Positions 53,697 through 62,550 are shown, counted from the stretch's first letter. The stretch is 64,000 nucleotides of DNA from M3007 sp965249785 (GCA_965249785.1 CBDFMU010000009.1:62001-126000); one strand, 5' to 3'. The notes: generated by a model from the sequence alone, not told the origin. Program-made: numbers and translations.

Positions 53697-53800
53697 CCGC
53701 CGCGCTTGGTGTTTTCACCAAGTGCCAGTACTTAGGAAGCTAAGCTTCATCACCCGCTCCGACGTGCGCTTGGTGAAAACACCATAGCGCGGCGGTTTTT
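53697..53800 (+). repeat. Compact 100-bp palindromic element ending in TTTTT
   Basis: Left arm CCGCCGCGC + TTGGTGTTTTCACCAA (53697-53721) pairs with right arm TTGGTGAAAACACCA + TA + GCGCGGCGG (53770-53795), about 24 bp, and T5 follows. Each arm also contains its own TTGGTG-(T4/A4)-CACCAA palindrome, and the 48-nt middle holds a CTTAG-GAAG-CTAAG hairpin. The 520-bp gap between rpiB and the aldolase gene has no gene. The element could be a terminator, a MITE-like repeat or a structured RNA. Confidence 0.7.
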
Positions 53801-53974
53801 GTGGGCTATAACCAGTAGTTTTATGGCTTGCCAATTGTACAAATCAGTGGACTGGGAATATGAGCCAAAAATTAAGATAAAATATTTACTATGAACCAAT
53901 AACAATTAACTAATAACCAATAACTATTTAGGGAAAATTACATTAGAAATCTTCCAAACCACTTTATACCAACC

Positions 53975-55006
53975 ATGTCACCAGAACACCTACAAGAACT
54001 TATTAATACCGCAAAAACACTGGTTGCCGATGACAAGGGCCTGCTGGCGATGGATGAAAGCACCACTACCTGCAACCAACGATTTGCCGCGCTGGGCATT
54101 CCACAGACCGTGGAATTTCGCCGGGCCTGGCGGGAGCTGATCGTCACTACGTCTGGCCTCGGAAATAGTATTAGCGGTGCCATTCTGTACGACGAAACCA
54201 TTCGCCAGAAGAAACAAGACGGCACTTCCTTCGTAAAAGTCCTCACCGATGCAGGCATCATTCCCGGCATTAAAGTGGATAGCGGTGCCAAGGATATGGC
54301 AGGTCATCCTGGCGAGAAAATAACCGAAGGCTTGGACGGATTACGCGACCGCCTCGAAGAATATTTTCAAATGGGTGCCCGATTTGCCAAGTGGCGCGCC
54401 GTGATTGCGCTGGGCGATGGGATTCCCAGTCAGGCTTGTATGGAGGCCAATGCCCATGCGTTGGCGCGCTATGCTGCTCTATGTCAGGAAGTTGGGCTGG
54501 TTCCCGTGGTGGAGCCGGAAGTACTTATGGATGGTACACATACGCTGGAACAGTGTGCGACAGTAACCGAGGATGTTCTGCACGCGGTCTTCCATCAACT
54601 GTATATGCAGGGGGTAATACTGGAAGGTATGATCCTGAAACCCAATATGATTGTTCCGGGATTGGATAGCCCGCAACAGGCATCGGTGAACGAGGTGGCC
54701 GACACCACGGTACATTGTTTCCTGCGCTCCGTTCCCGCTGCGGTTCCGGCCATTGCCTTTCTGTCGGGCGGCCAATCTGCGGAGCTGGCCTCGGCACATT
54801 TGAATGTCATGAATGTCCGGTTTAAATCAACATTGCCCTGGGCATTGTCCTTTTCGTTCGCCCGCGCCATTCAGCAACCGGCTTTGGAGATTTGGCAAGG
54901 CCAGAAAACCAACGTCTTAGCGGCGCAGCAAGCACTGCTGCATCGCGCCAAATGCAATCAGGCGGCGAGGCGAGGCGAGTATAGTGCCAGGATGGAGGCA
55001 ATGTAG
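53975..55006 (+). CDS. fbaB: Fructose-bisphosphate aldolase, class I
   Basis: A 343-aa Schiff-base aldolase of the eukaryote-like class I family, interconverting fructose 1,6-bisphosphate with two triose phosphates. Typical patterns are GLLAMDESTTTCNQRF at the N-terminus, SGAILYDETIRQ, KVDSGAKDMAG, the catalytic lysine in EGMILKPNMIVPG, and SGGQSAELASAHLN. The class is exact; the symbol is uncertain because class I enzymes of this type are also called fda or fbaB. It follows rpiB after a long structured gap and is likely transcribed separately, within the same sugar-phosphate cluster. Confidence 0.93.
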   Translation: MSPEHLQELINTAKTLVADDKGLLAMDESTTTCNQRFAALGIPQTVEFRRAWRELIVTTSGLGNSISGAILYDETIRQKKQDGTSFVKVLTDAGIIPGIKVDSGAKDMAGHPGEKITEGLDGLRDRLEEYFQMGARFAKWRAVIALGDGIPSQACMEANAHALARYAALCQEVGLVPVVEPEVLMDGTHTLEQCATVTEDVLHAVFHQLYMQGVILEGMILKPNMIVPGLDSPQQASVNEVADTTVHCFLRSVPAAVPAIAFLSGGQSAELASAHLNVMNVRFKSTLPWALSFSFARAIQQPALEIWQGQKTNVLAAQQALLHRAKCNQAARRGEYSARMEAM

Positions 55007-55154
55007 CGTTTCAGTCGGCGAACAGAGTCCAGTAAATGTTGTAGAAAGGTTATAGCTGCGCTTATGAGTTAAGCGTTATGACCTGTAAAATTGGGTAAAC
55101 TGCTCTTTGGTGCGAATTTTTACGCCCAATAAAGCAAGGTATACCATTCGCATC

Positions 55155-56222
55155 ATGGAACCAATCCAAAAGAACAAGACTTATTTCGTCCAACAACAAT
55201 TGGTCAATATGATGCGGTTGGAGAACGACCCTCCGCCCTGGCCGCGCATGATTCTCTGTGCTATTGCCACTTGTGTGCCGTTGGTGCTTGGGCTTTGCCG
55301 TGGCGAACTGGTGATTTCTATTTATGGGGCACTAACTGGCTACATTCTGGGACTGAGCGATCATTTAGGGCCGTTGAAACACCGCTTGTGGACTATTACC
55401 CTGACATTTTTATTATTAATTGCCGGGTTTACAGTTGGACATTTTTTCCAGGGCAATTGGATTGAGTACATAGTTTTATTTACCGCCTTAACTTATTGGC
55501 TGGGGATATTGGCCGGTGAAGGTGCGGAATTAGAGAAGGCTCTGCTTTTTACCACTATATCTTTTGTTTCCGCTTATTCCGCCAAGCCTCTTTCCTCGGA
55601 AACAGTGCCGCTGCTTTGGCTCTACACTGGTACTGCTTATATATGTTTATTAATGGGTATAGTAATACAAGCAATTGTTACAAAACGCAGCCCGGAATCT
55701 ATTACAGGTTTTAAAAATGTTTTGAAAAAAACCTTGGTTCTCCATAAAGCGAAATACCTCCACGCAGCGACTTATGCACTAGTAGCATTGTTATCGGTTT
55801 GGATAACCTGGTATTTTCAATTAGAACGAGGTTATTGGGTCACCATGACTGTTTTATTAGTCATGAAGCCAGATATAAATTCCGCTTTTTATCGGGCTTT
55901 TCAACGCTCTATTGGTACCATCCTCGCCGTATTATGTGTAGATATACTAATTCAATTAGGCGAAAATCCGCGTTGGTTTATACCCCTGATTATCGGTTGT
56001 GCGCTGGGCGTTCCGTGGGCCATTAAAAGGAATTACTGGTTAGTGACTTTTCTAACGACCATTATGGTAGTTCTTTTATTAGAATTGGTTTCACCACATC
56101 CAGACGATTTGCATACGCCTTTTGTGCGATTGACCGCTACCCTACTCGGTTGTGGTTTGGGTTTAGCTGGAATGGTGATTTCTAAAATGACTGGCTCTAT
56201 AAATAAAGAGGAAGGTGTGTAG
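55155..56222 (+). CDS. FUSC family inner-membrane transporter-like protein
   Basis: A 355-aa polytopic membrane protein with two sets of membrane spans around a short hydrophilic region, as in FUSC/aromatic-acid exporter-type proteins (the AaeB/YccS group). The second half carries the RGYWVTMTVLLVMKPD signature typical of FUSC. The start is ATG 55155. It probably exports small organic or aromatic acids; a substrate cannot be named. The stop codon lies inside a 14-bp perfect hairpin, and an IS element is inserted about 85 bp downstream. Confidence 0.85.
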   Translation: MEPIQKNKTYFVQQQLVNMMRLENDPPPWPRMILCAIATCVPLVLGLCRGELVISIYGALTGYILGLSDHLGPLKHRLWTITLTFLLLIAGFTVGHFFQGNWIEYIVLFTALTYWLGILAGEGAELEKALLFTTISFVSAYSAKPLSSETVPLLWLYTGTAYICLLMGIVIQAIVTKRSPESITGFKNVLKKTLVLHKAKYLHAATYALVALLSVWITWYFQLERGYWVTMTVLLVMKPDINSAFYRAFQRSIGTILAVLCVDILIQLGENPRWFIPLIIGCALGVPWAIKRNYWLVTFLTTIMVVLLLELVSPHPDDLHTPFVRLTATLLGCGLGLAGMVISKMTGSINKEEGV

Positions 56223-56238
56223 GGACACACCTTCCTCT
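56207..56238 (+). terminator. Hairpin spanning the stop codon of the FUSC gene
   Basis: AGAGGAAGGTGTGT-AGGG-ACACACCTTCCTCT, a 14-bp perfect stem with the TAG stop at the start of the loop. There is no T run behind it, so it may act in mRNA stability or Rho-type termination rather than as a classic terminator. Confidence 0.55.
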
Positions 56239-56307
56239 CATCTATTAAAATCTATTATTTATAGTCAATATAGAGTGTTTTGAGATCAATTAACTAAACA
56301 CCCTAAA

Positions 56308-57626
56308 CATTAGTGTCCGGTTCTAATTAGAAGAGAATCAATTGATTAGAATTGTCGGGGTCTTGTTTTTGTAATGATTGCGTTGCAAGTAGTTGATTTA
56401 CAGGAGTTTTATCAAAAGGAGATACGCTTAGGATCTGTAATATCTCGTTCATGGATTTTGAGATTTGTAACTTTTCTTTCAAAATGGCAACCAAGACATA
56501 GGTAGACACAGCAATCCAGATTTGCGTTTTAACTGCATTTTGGCTTTCGCCCCAAAAGACTTTGATTTTCAGGTGTTGTTTTATCCATTTGAAAAACAAT
56601 TCAATTTGCCAGCGGTACTTATATAATAATGCCACCTCAATGGCTTTGGCGTCAAAATGATTAGTCAAAAAGACGAAGGTTTTGTTCAATTCTTTATCAT
56701 GGTACTTGATGCGCCGTAAATGGGAAGGGTAGTTTTTGGATGCATAGAAGTTTTTGAGCCGAATCGTTTGATCACAAATCAAGCCCGTTGTTTTGTCAAC
56801 CGGATGCGAGTACATACGGATAAATCGAAGATTGTCTTTTGCTCGGGTTACAAAATAAGCTTGTGAGGTGTTAATCCTGAATAAGCGTGTCCAATCCAAG
56901 TAGCCCCGGTCCATAATGTAAAAGGCATCTATTTCAAAGTCAAGAATGTCCAGCACGTTTACATCATGCACTAGACCATCAGTAATATGAATGAAGCACG
57001 GAATCTGACAACGTAAATCAAAAAGAGTGTGCATCTTGACCGCCGCTTTATGCTTTCGGAATTTGGCCCACCAAAACACTTCCAGACACAAATCAATCGT
57101 CGTAGAATCCAGCGCATAAATCGAATTATTCAAATCAATACCCTCTAAAATCGCTCCGGCTAATGAAAATCGGGCTTTTTGAATCAAGACTTGAGCAAAA
57201 TCAGCATAAATTCGCCAATCCCGTTGTTCGTTGGCATCTGCTAGTGTAGTCCGACTAATGCCTTTGTTCAAACCCAAATGATATAACTTGGATTGATGGG
57301 CCTGAAGACAAATTACCAGATCGCGCAGGCTCTCCCGATGGGTAAGTTGTCCAAAACTTAAACTCAGAAATTGATGCCAGCAACTAAAATTCCGAACTCG
57401 ATAATTCCCACTATACTTCTCCACACAGCGGGCAAACTCCTCAGGATGAACCAAACTCATCAATTGTGCAAAAACGTATTTGCCTTTGTTCATGGTTGCG
57501 CTCGTTTGAACAACCAAGATTGGCATCACTGACCAGATTCAAATCGTTCACACCCAAAATCCTAGTCAATAAATTGAATATCAACAACTTAATACAAAAT
57601 CAAAATCTCTTAACCGGACACTAGTG
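56308..57626 (-). mobile_element. Complete IS4-family insertion sequence (1,319 bp)
   Basis: Inverted ends CATTAGTGTCCGGTT (56308-56322) and AACCGGACACTAGTG (57612-57626) match at 14 of 15 positions. Directly outside both ends stands the same 9-mer CACCCTAAA (56299-56307 and 57627-57635), a target-site duplication. One intact transposase gene fills the element on the minus strand. The identical duplication and intact gene mean the insertion is recent. It separates the FUSC gene from the saccharopine dehydrogenase-like gene without breaking either. Confidence 0.92.
56327..57493 (-). CDS. IS4-family transposase
   Basis: A 388-aa DDE transposase. A DUF4372-like N-terminal region (FAQLMSLVHPEEFARCVEKY) is followed by the catalytic residues: Asp in YALDSTTIDL, Asp in YIMDRGYLDW, and the IS4 signature Y-(2)-R-(3)-E-(6)-K in YKYRWQIELFFKWIKQHLK. 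The reading frame is unbroken. ATG 57493 fits the family start; an upstream ATG at 57529 is also inside the element. It is A+T-rich compared with flanking genes. Confidence 0.93.
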   Translation of the reverse strand: MNKGKYVFAQLMSLVHPEEFARCVEKYSGNYRVRNFSCWHQFLSLSFGQLTHRESLRDLVICLQAHQSKLYHLGLNKGISRTTLADANEQRDWRIYADFAQVLIQKARFSLAGAILEGIDLNNSIYALDSTTIDLCLEVFWWAKFRKHKAAVKMHTLFDLRCQIPCFIHITDGLVHDVNVLDILDFEIDAFYIMDRGYLDWTRLFRINTSQAYFVTRAKDNLRFIRMYSHPVDKTTGLICDQTIRLKNFYASKNYPSHLRRIKYHDKELNKTFVFLTNHFDAKAIEVALLYKYRWQIELFFKWIKQHLKIKVFWGESQNAVKTQIWIAVSTYVLVAILKEKLQISKSMNEILQILSVSPFDKTPVNQLLATQSLQKQDPDNSNQLILF

Positions 57627-57654
57627 CACCCTAAACTACTCTAAACCAATTTTA

Positions 57655-58860
57655 TTAGTCCATTTCCAAATCCAAATCCACTTTCTCGTGCCAAGGCAGG
57701 CCATCCAGATTCAGCCGATCCATGAAAGGATCAGGATTAAATTGCTCTACGTTGAATACACCTGGCCCCGACCACGCCCCCGTAATGACCATCCGCGCGC
57801 CAATCATCGCCGGAACGCCAGTGGTATAACTGACTGCTTGCGTACCGGTTTCTTTATAAGCCGCTTCGTGCGAGCAGTTATTCCAAACGTAGTAGGTGCG
57901 CTCTTTCCCGTCTTTTATGCCCTTAATGCGGCAGCCAATACTAGTAAAACCAGTATAATTTTCTCCCAAATCTTCGGGCGCAGGGAGTACGGCTTTCAGG
58001 AATTCCAGCGGCACAATGTCCATGCCTTTGAAATGAACGGGCGCAATACCCGCCATGCCAATGTTCTGAATCACGCGCAAGTGGGTCAGATATTCCTGGC
58101 CGAAAGTCATCCAGAAACGAGCGCGGCGCAGGGTCGGGAAGTTTTTGACCAGACTTTCCAGTTCTTCGTGATAAATGAGGTAAGAGCGTTTCGGGCCGAT
58201 TTCCGGGTAATTAATATCTTTCCAGATTTCGTGCGGCTCGGTTTCGATCCACTCGCCATCCTGCCAGTACTTGCCGCGTTGCGTCACTTCGCGGATGTTG
58301 ATTTCGGGATTGAAATTGGTCGCGAAAGCCTTGCCGTGGTCGCCCGCATTGGCATCAATAATGTCCAGTTCGTGGATTTCATCGAAATAATGTTTGGCCG
58401 CATAAGCCGTGAAAACGCTGGTTACGCCGGGGTCGAAACCGCAGCCGAGCAGGGCCACAATGCCTTTTTCCCGGAAACGTTCCTGATAAGCCCACTGCCA
58501 GGAATACTCGAATTTGGCCACGTCTTTCGGCTCGTAATTGGCAGTGTCCATGTAGTTTACGCCCGTTTCCAAGCACGCATCCATGATCGGCAAATCCTGG
58601 TATGGCAGCGCGATATTCACCACCAAATCAGGCTGAAATTGTTTGATCAAAGCCACGGTTTGCGCCACATCATCGGCGTCCAGTTGAGCCGTTTCGATCT
58701 TTTTGCCACCATAGGCCGCGTGAATAGCGTCGGCGATGGTGTCGCATTTCGATTTCGTGCGCGAGGCGAGCATGATGTCACCGAATACGTCGCGGTGCTG
58801 GGCACATTTATAGGCGACTACGCGGCCCACGCCGCCCGCGCCAATGAGGAGAACTTTCAT
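57655..58860 (-). CDS. Saccharopine dehydrogenase family protein, carboxynorspermidine dehydrogenase-like
   Basis: A 401-aa NAD(P)-binding enzyme. The Rossmann loop is LLIGAGGVGRVVAYKCAQ, followed by VNIALPYQDLPIMDACLETG and LLGCGFDPGVTSVFTAYAA; the length and the HGKAFATNFNPEINIREVT region match carboxynorspermidine/carboxyspermidine dehydrogenases. These make polyamine precursors from diamines and aspartate semialdehyde and are common in Bacteroidota. Lysine-pathway saccharopine reductase activity is the alternative. The usual partner, carboxynorspermidine decarboxylase (nspC), is not adjacent. ATG start at 58860. Confidence 0.85.
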   Translation of the reverse strand: MKVLLIGAGGVGRVVAYKCAQHRDVFGDIMLASRTKSKCDTIADAIHAAYGGKKIETAQLDADDVAQTVALIKQFQPDLVVNIALPYQDLPIMDACLETGVNYMDTANYEPKDVAKFEYSWQWAYQERFREKGIVALLGCGFDPGVTSVFTAYAAKHYFDEIHELDIIDANAGDHGKAFATNFNPEINIREVTQRGKYWQDGEWIETEPHEIWKDINYPEIGPKRSYLIYHEELESLVKNFPTLRRARFWMTFGQEYLTHLRVIQNIGMAGIAPVHFKGMDIVPLEFLKAVLPAPEDLGENYTGFTSIGCRIKGIKDGKERTYYVWNNCSHEAAYKETGTQAVSYTTGVPAMIGARMVITGAWSGPGVFNVEQFNPDPFMDRLNLDGLPWHEKVDLDLEMD

Positions 58861-58861
58861 T

Positions 58862-59118
58862 TAAAGTTATGAATTATGAGTTATGAGTTATTTTTCAAAA
58901 TGTTGGTTATCACCATTTTGAAGCCTGTTTCTTAATATGTTTGAGGAACTTTTGAAAGGTCTTCAAACGTTGTAAATATAGTGGGCCGTGCAAAAGTAGG
59001 GAGAAAACCGACTTTCTTTCGCCTCGAAATCAAGTCAATTCCTTACTTTCGCCATTGCAGGGAGTCCAAATTTCCCACTCTTAGCACCTCATAACTCATC
59101 ACTCCTACCTCATAACTC
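58862..59118. repeat. Stuttered TTATGAGTTATGA / TCATAACTC inverted repeat
   Basis: AAGTTATGAATTATGAGTTATGAGTTATT lies after the start of the dehydrogenase gene, and CTCATAACTCATCACTCCTACCTCATAACTCC about 200 bp later, before the transferase gene. The gap between them has no recognisable gene. Confidence 0.55.
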
Positions 59119-59121
59119 CTT

Positions 59122-59853
59122 TTGCGTCCCCGTTCACTGCCCGTTTTTCAGGATATTGCTTTCAATCCGAATCCCATTGAGGAGTACGTGCCGATGCAGT
59201 CGCTCCACACGATGGTGTTCGACCGTTTCTGCGAGGATGGCTGGTGCTATTGGGCGGACATGCTTTTCCGGCGCAACTACTGGGAATGGCGCGAACAACC
59301 GTGCCGGGTTATTATTCTGCGCATTGATCTGAGTAAATTCTCGCTGAGTAAAAGTCAACGTAAATGCCTGCGACGCAATGAAGACTTAGTTGTGCAGCGA
59401 CGAGCCATTCACATCACGCCGACTCACGAAGGCCTATTTGCGCGCCATGCACAACGTTTTGCGCACAATCGTCCGATGAGTATCTACGGGTTTTTCAGTT
59501 TTTTCAGCAGCATTATGCCCTGTCTGGGGATGCAATTCGATACTTTCCACGAGAACCGATTGCTGGCGACGAGTTATTTTCATGTGGGTCGCAAGAGCGT
59601 GGCTGGCAACTATTGTATCTATGAACCGGGCATGGAAAGCCGCAGCCTCGGTACGTTTACGATGTTGAAAGAAATTGAATTTGCCATTGAATCAGGGCGG
59701 CAATATTATTATCCCGGCTTCGTATATGACCTGCCCAGTGAATTTGATTATAAATTGAATTTCAACGGTTTAGAGTACTTCGACTGGTGGGGAAACTGGT
59801 ATCCATTGGAGCGATTGCCCGTACGCGACTGGCGGGAAGCGTGGACGATTTAG
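59122..59853 (+). CDS. Ate/Bpt-like arginyl (leucyl)-tRNA-protein transferase family protein
   Basis: A 243-aa protein resembling the C-terminal catalytic half of aminoacyl-tRNA-protein transferases: CRVIILRIDLSKFSLSKSQR, then YFHVGRKSVAGNYCIYEP, MLKEIEFAIESGRQYYYPGF and FDYKLNFNGLEYFDW. Such enzymes add an amino acid to protein N-termini and mark them for the N-degron route. The N-terminal cysteine-rich region of classic Ate1 is missing, so the activity is less certain. The start is TTG at 59122, close to the end of the word repeat; ATG codons further in would remove conserved sequence. Confidence 0.75.
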   Translation: MRPRSLPVFQDIAFNPNPIEEYVPMQSLHTMVFDRFCEDGWCYWADMLFRRNYWEWREQPCRVIILRIDLSKFSLSKSQRKCLRRNEDLVVQRRAIHITPTHEGLFARHAQRFAHNRPMSIYGFFSFFSSIMPCLGMQFDTFHENRLLATSYFHVGRKSVAGNYCIYEPGMESRSLGTFTMLKEIEFAIESGRQYYYPGFVYDLPSEFDYKLNFNGLEYFDWWGNWYPLERLPVRDWREAWTI

Positions 59854-59854
59854 C

Positions 59855-60020
59855 AGTTTAACTATGAAGTATGAAGTATAAAATATGAGTTTTTAATAGT
59901 AAAAGTTGAGAGGTTGACACAGGTTGAGTTATTGATCGTGAATACTTTATGTCTGGTCTTCGTTCAAAACCACTTTGTGTTGGGTATAATAGTTCATACT
60001 TTATAGTTCATCGTTCATAC
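59855..60020. repeat. Stuttered TATGAAGTATGA inverted repeat with copy 2 of the 100-bp repeat inside
   Basis: CTATGAAGTATGAAGTATAAAATATGAG is mirrored by ATAGTTCATACTTTATAGTTCATCGTTCATAC at the end of the gap between convergent genes. The inner part (59902-59990) matches the repeat at 53460-53560. Confidence 0.7.
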
Positions 60021-60025
60021 TTCTT

Positions 60026-61477
60026 CTACTCGTGTCCCAAATACCCGCGTAGCACTTCCACCAAATCCGTCGTTCGGATGCGCTTGCGCAGTATGTTGTG
60101 GTCTTTATCCAACAGATAAATAACCGGCAAATTCCAGGCGTTGTAGTCTTTCTGGAAATCATTTTTTCCAGTCGGGTCGGCCACATTTTGCCAGGTCCAG
60201 CCTTGTTGGGCGACGTATTTCTTCCAAAAATCATAGTTTTCCATACTGACAGCCACGGCACCCAAACCTTTGGGAGAAAAATCCTTCCAGGTCTGATACA
60301 CGCCCGGCATGGCTTCGCGGCAATGCGCGCACAGCGGACTGTAAAAAATGAGCAGTGAATACGGCGTTTTTAGTTGTGTCAAATCCCAGGCTTGTCCCGT
60401 CAAATCGGGTAAAGACAGCGGTGGCGCAGGCTGTCCCGTCAGGTTGCGACGATGCGAATTGGCCTTTTCTTCAATGCGCAACAGCGTCGCCTGATCGAGC
60501 CAGGGCGTAGCATTTACTTTTTGATAATTATCCGCCAAATGCACAAAAACCTGATCGGCATTGGCCCAGTCATTCTGTTCAAAACGCTGCACCAGATGTT
60601 TTACTGTAAACTGATAGAACGCGCCATCCTTTGGCATTTTCGCGAGGAGCGCGTCTATTGCGTGGTTCAGGGAATCGGGCTGTGGCGTTACAATCCGAGA
60701 AATGTAGACATTTAAAGCATTGACCCACAAATTGTTATACACCAGTCGGTCGTCGGTGAAATCGCTGCCATCCCAATAGTGTTGCTGCCACCAGGCGTAG
60801 AGTTTGGGGTTAGGTGCATCACCTTTGGCCTGCGCAGTCAGTTGGGTCGGAGGCGTGGGCCGCTGCAACAGACGCAACAATTTGGCAAATAAGAAATCCG
60901 GATGCGCCTGCATAAACTGTTTGGGCAAAGCCACCAATTCTTCCTGATAACCGCTCAAACGCTTGTTGAGGTCGCCTATCGCCGACGAGTCATTTTTGGT
61001 CGCCTGTGCAATTAGTTGCAAATTGGCCTGCGTCTGCTCTATTTTCGTTTTGAGGGCCGCTTCGGCATATTTGTATCGAAAAAATGCCGCGTTTTCCGGG
61101 GAACCTTCTGCTTGCAAACTGTCCAAACGCGCTATGGAAGCCCTTATCGTAAAAGAGATATTTGGCTTATCCAGTATAAAATCGAACAAACGTCCGCCCT
61201 TAATAGACAAAAAATACAGCCCAGCATGGCGATTTTTGCTGGAAAAACGCATGGTTCCCGTCGCGGTATCCACCATCGCTGAATCGGCCCGAAAGGCTTG
61301 TTCGCCGTAGTAAAAATTGAGATTGGCGCGAGTGGTTTTCAATCCTTCGATGTGAAACACGAGTTGGTTAGCCTCCGGAACCTGCGCTTTTAAGTTGAAA
61401 TAAAAGGTAAAGCATAGGCAAAAAGCAAAGCATCGAAACGTGGCAATTTTACAGGTTTGCATACTTAAATGACTCAT
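60026..61477 (-). CDS. TlpA-like periplasmic thioredoxin with N-terminal DUF4369-type domain
   Basis: A 483-aa exported protein. A hydrophobic signal segment (FAFCLCFTFYFNLKAQ) is followed by a beta domain (VFHIEGLKTTRANLNFYYGE) like DUF4369, a helical DUF5106-like middle, and a C-terminal thioredoxin fold with active site CAHC in LIFYSPLCAHCREAMPG. It likely reduces disulfides in periplasmic proteins, for example for cytochrome c maturation or envelope repair. ATG at 61477 gives the longest form; ATG at 61462 gives an equally good signal peptide. Confidence 0.85.
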   Translation of the reverse strand: MSHLSMQTCKIATFRCFAFCLCFTFYFNLKAQVPEANQLVFHIEGLKTTRANLNFYYGEQAFRADSAMVDTATGTMRFSSKNRHAGLYFLSIKGGRLFDFILDKPNISFTIRASIARLDSLQAEGSPENAAFFRYKYAEAALKTKIEQTQANLQLIAQATKNDSSAIGDLNKRLSGYQEELVALPKQFMQAHPDFLFAKLLRLLQRPTPPTQLTAQAKGDAPNPKLYAWWQQHYWDGSDFTDDRLVYNNLWVNALNVYISRIVTPQPDSLNHAIDALLAKMPKDGAFYQFTVKHLVQRFEQNDWANADQVFVHLADNYQKVNATPWLDQATLLRIEEKANSHRRNLTGQPAPPLSLPDLTGQAWDLTQLKTPYSLLIFYSPLCAHCREAMPGVYQTWKDFSPKGLGAVAVSMENYDFWKKYVAQQGWTWQNVADPTGKNDFQKDYNAWNLPVIYLLDKDHNILRKRIRTTDLVEVLRGYLGHE

Positions 61478-61514
61478 ATTTAGAGGTTAATCTACCATTT
61501 TAAATTCGTGTACG

Positions 61515-62546
61515 CTAACCACGAAATTCCCGTAACACTTTTATCGCTTGCTCAATCATTGGACGCGTTACATCCAAATGCGTAACAAAACGAATCGTAT
61601 TTGGCCCAAAAGCCGAAGCAACGACCCCATTTTCTTTCAAATACGCCAGAAACGCCCCCGTACCGGCGGGTTCAGCCGCCGATACCAGATCGAAAATCAC
61701 AATATTCGTCTGCACGGGCCGAATATCGCCCACATAAGACAACTCCGCCAAAGCCGCTGCCAACATACGTGCGTGTGCATGGTCGTCGCGCAACCGCTCT
61801 ACGTGATGATCGAGCGCATAAATACCCGCCGCCGCCAGATAGCCCGCCTGCCGCATGCCGCCACCAAAAGCTTTCCGTAGTCGCCGCGCCTCCGCTATAA
61901 AAACCTGACTACCAATCAATACCGAACCCACGGGCGCGCCCAGACCTTTGGATAAACAAATGCTGATGCTGTCTGCTTCTGCGCCAATTTCCAAAGTTGT
62001 ATCGCCCGTTTCCACCAAAGCGTTGAATATCCGTGCGCCATCCAGATGCAGTTTGAGTCCTTTCTCCCGACACACTTGCCGGATCGCCCGAATATTTTCC
62101 AAAGGGTAAATACTGCCGCCACCTTTGTTGCAGGTATTTTCGATGACGACCAGTTTGCTAAGTGGCAGCCAGTCGGCCAGCGGGCGCACCGCAGCGGCGA
62201 CCATTGGAGCAGTCAGAATTCCATTTTCGCCACGTAACAGATTGACTGCCAAGCCCGAATGAAAAGCGTAGCCACCTACTTCATATTGATAAATATGGCT
62301 CATTTCGTCGCAAATCACCTCATCCAGCGGGCGGGTGTGGACTTTCAAGGCGATTTGGTTGGTCATCGTACCCGACGGACAAAACAGAGCGGCTTCATGG
62401 CCGAATAGATCAGCGCACTTGGCTTCCAGCGCATTTACCGTCGGGTCTTCGCGGAATACGTCGTCGCCCACCTCGGCGGCCCACATGGCTTGGAGCATGG
62501 CGGGTGTGGGGCGGGTGCCGGTATCAGAGAGGAGGTTGATTTGCAT
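61515..62546 (-). CDS. ltaE: Low-specificity L-threonine aldolase
   Basis: A 343-aa PLP-dependent enzyme that splits L-threonine (and related beta-hydroxy amino acids) to glycine and acetaldehyde. Family motifs are LLSDTGTRPTPAML at the start, GDDVFREDPTVNALE, the PLP lysine in SICLSKGLGAPVGSVL, and FGGGMRQAGYLAAAG. ATG at 62546 is chosen because the family motif begins immediately after it; the longer upstream frame runs through a CGCGGA-word repeat. A TACCTTTG promoter box lies 4 bp before this ATG. Confidence 0.93.
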   Translation of the reverse strand: MQINLLSDTGTRPTPAMLQAMWAAEVGDDVFREDPTVNALEAKCADLFGHEAALFCPSGTMTNQIALKVHTRPLDEVICDEMSHIYQYEVGGYAFHSGLAVNLLRGENGILTAPMVAAAVRPLADWLPLSKLVVIENTCNKGGGSIYPLENIRAIRQVCREKGLKLHLDGARIFNALVETGDTTLEIGAEADSISICLSKGLGAPVGSVLIGSQVFIAEARRLRKAFGGGMRQAGYLAAAGIYALDHHVERLRDDHAHARMLAAALAELSYVGDIRPVQTNIVIFDLVSAAEPAGTGAFLAYLKENGVVASAFGPNTIRFVTHLDVTRPMIEQAIKVLREFRG

Positions 62547-62550
62547 GGGG

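Noticed and set aside
57688..58872. 394-codon open frame on the plus strand opposite the saccharopine dehydrogenase-like gene
   Set aside because: It is the exact antisense of a clear enzyme gene and has no family pattern; long antisense frames follow from codon bias.
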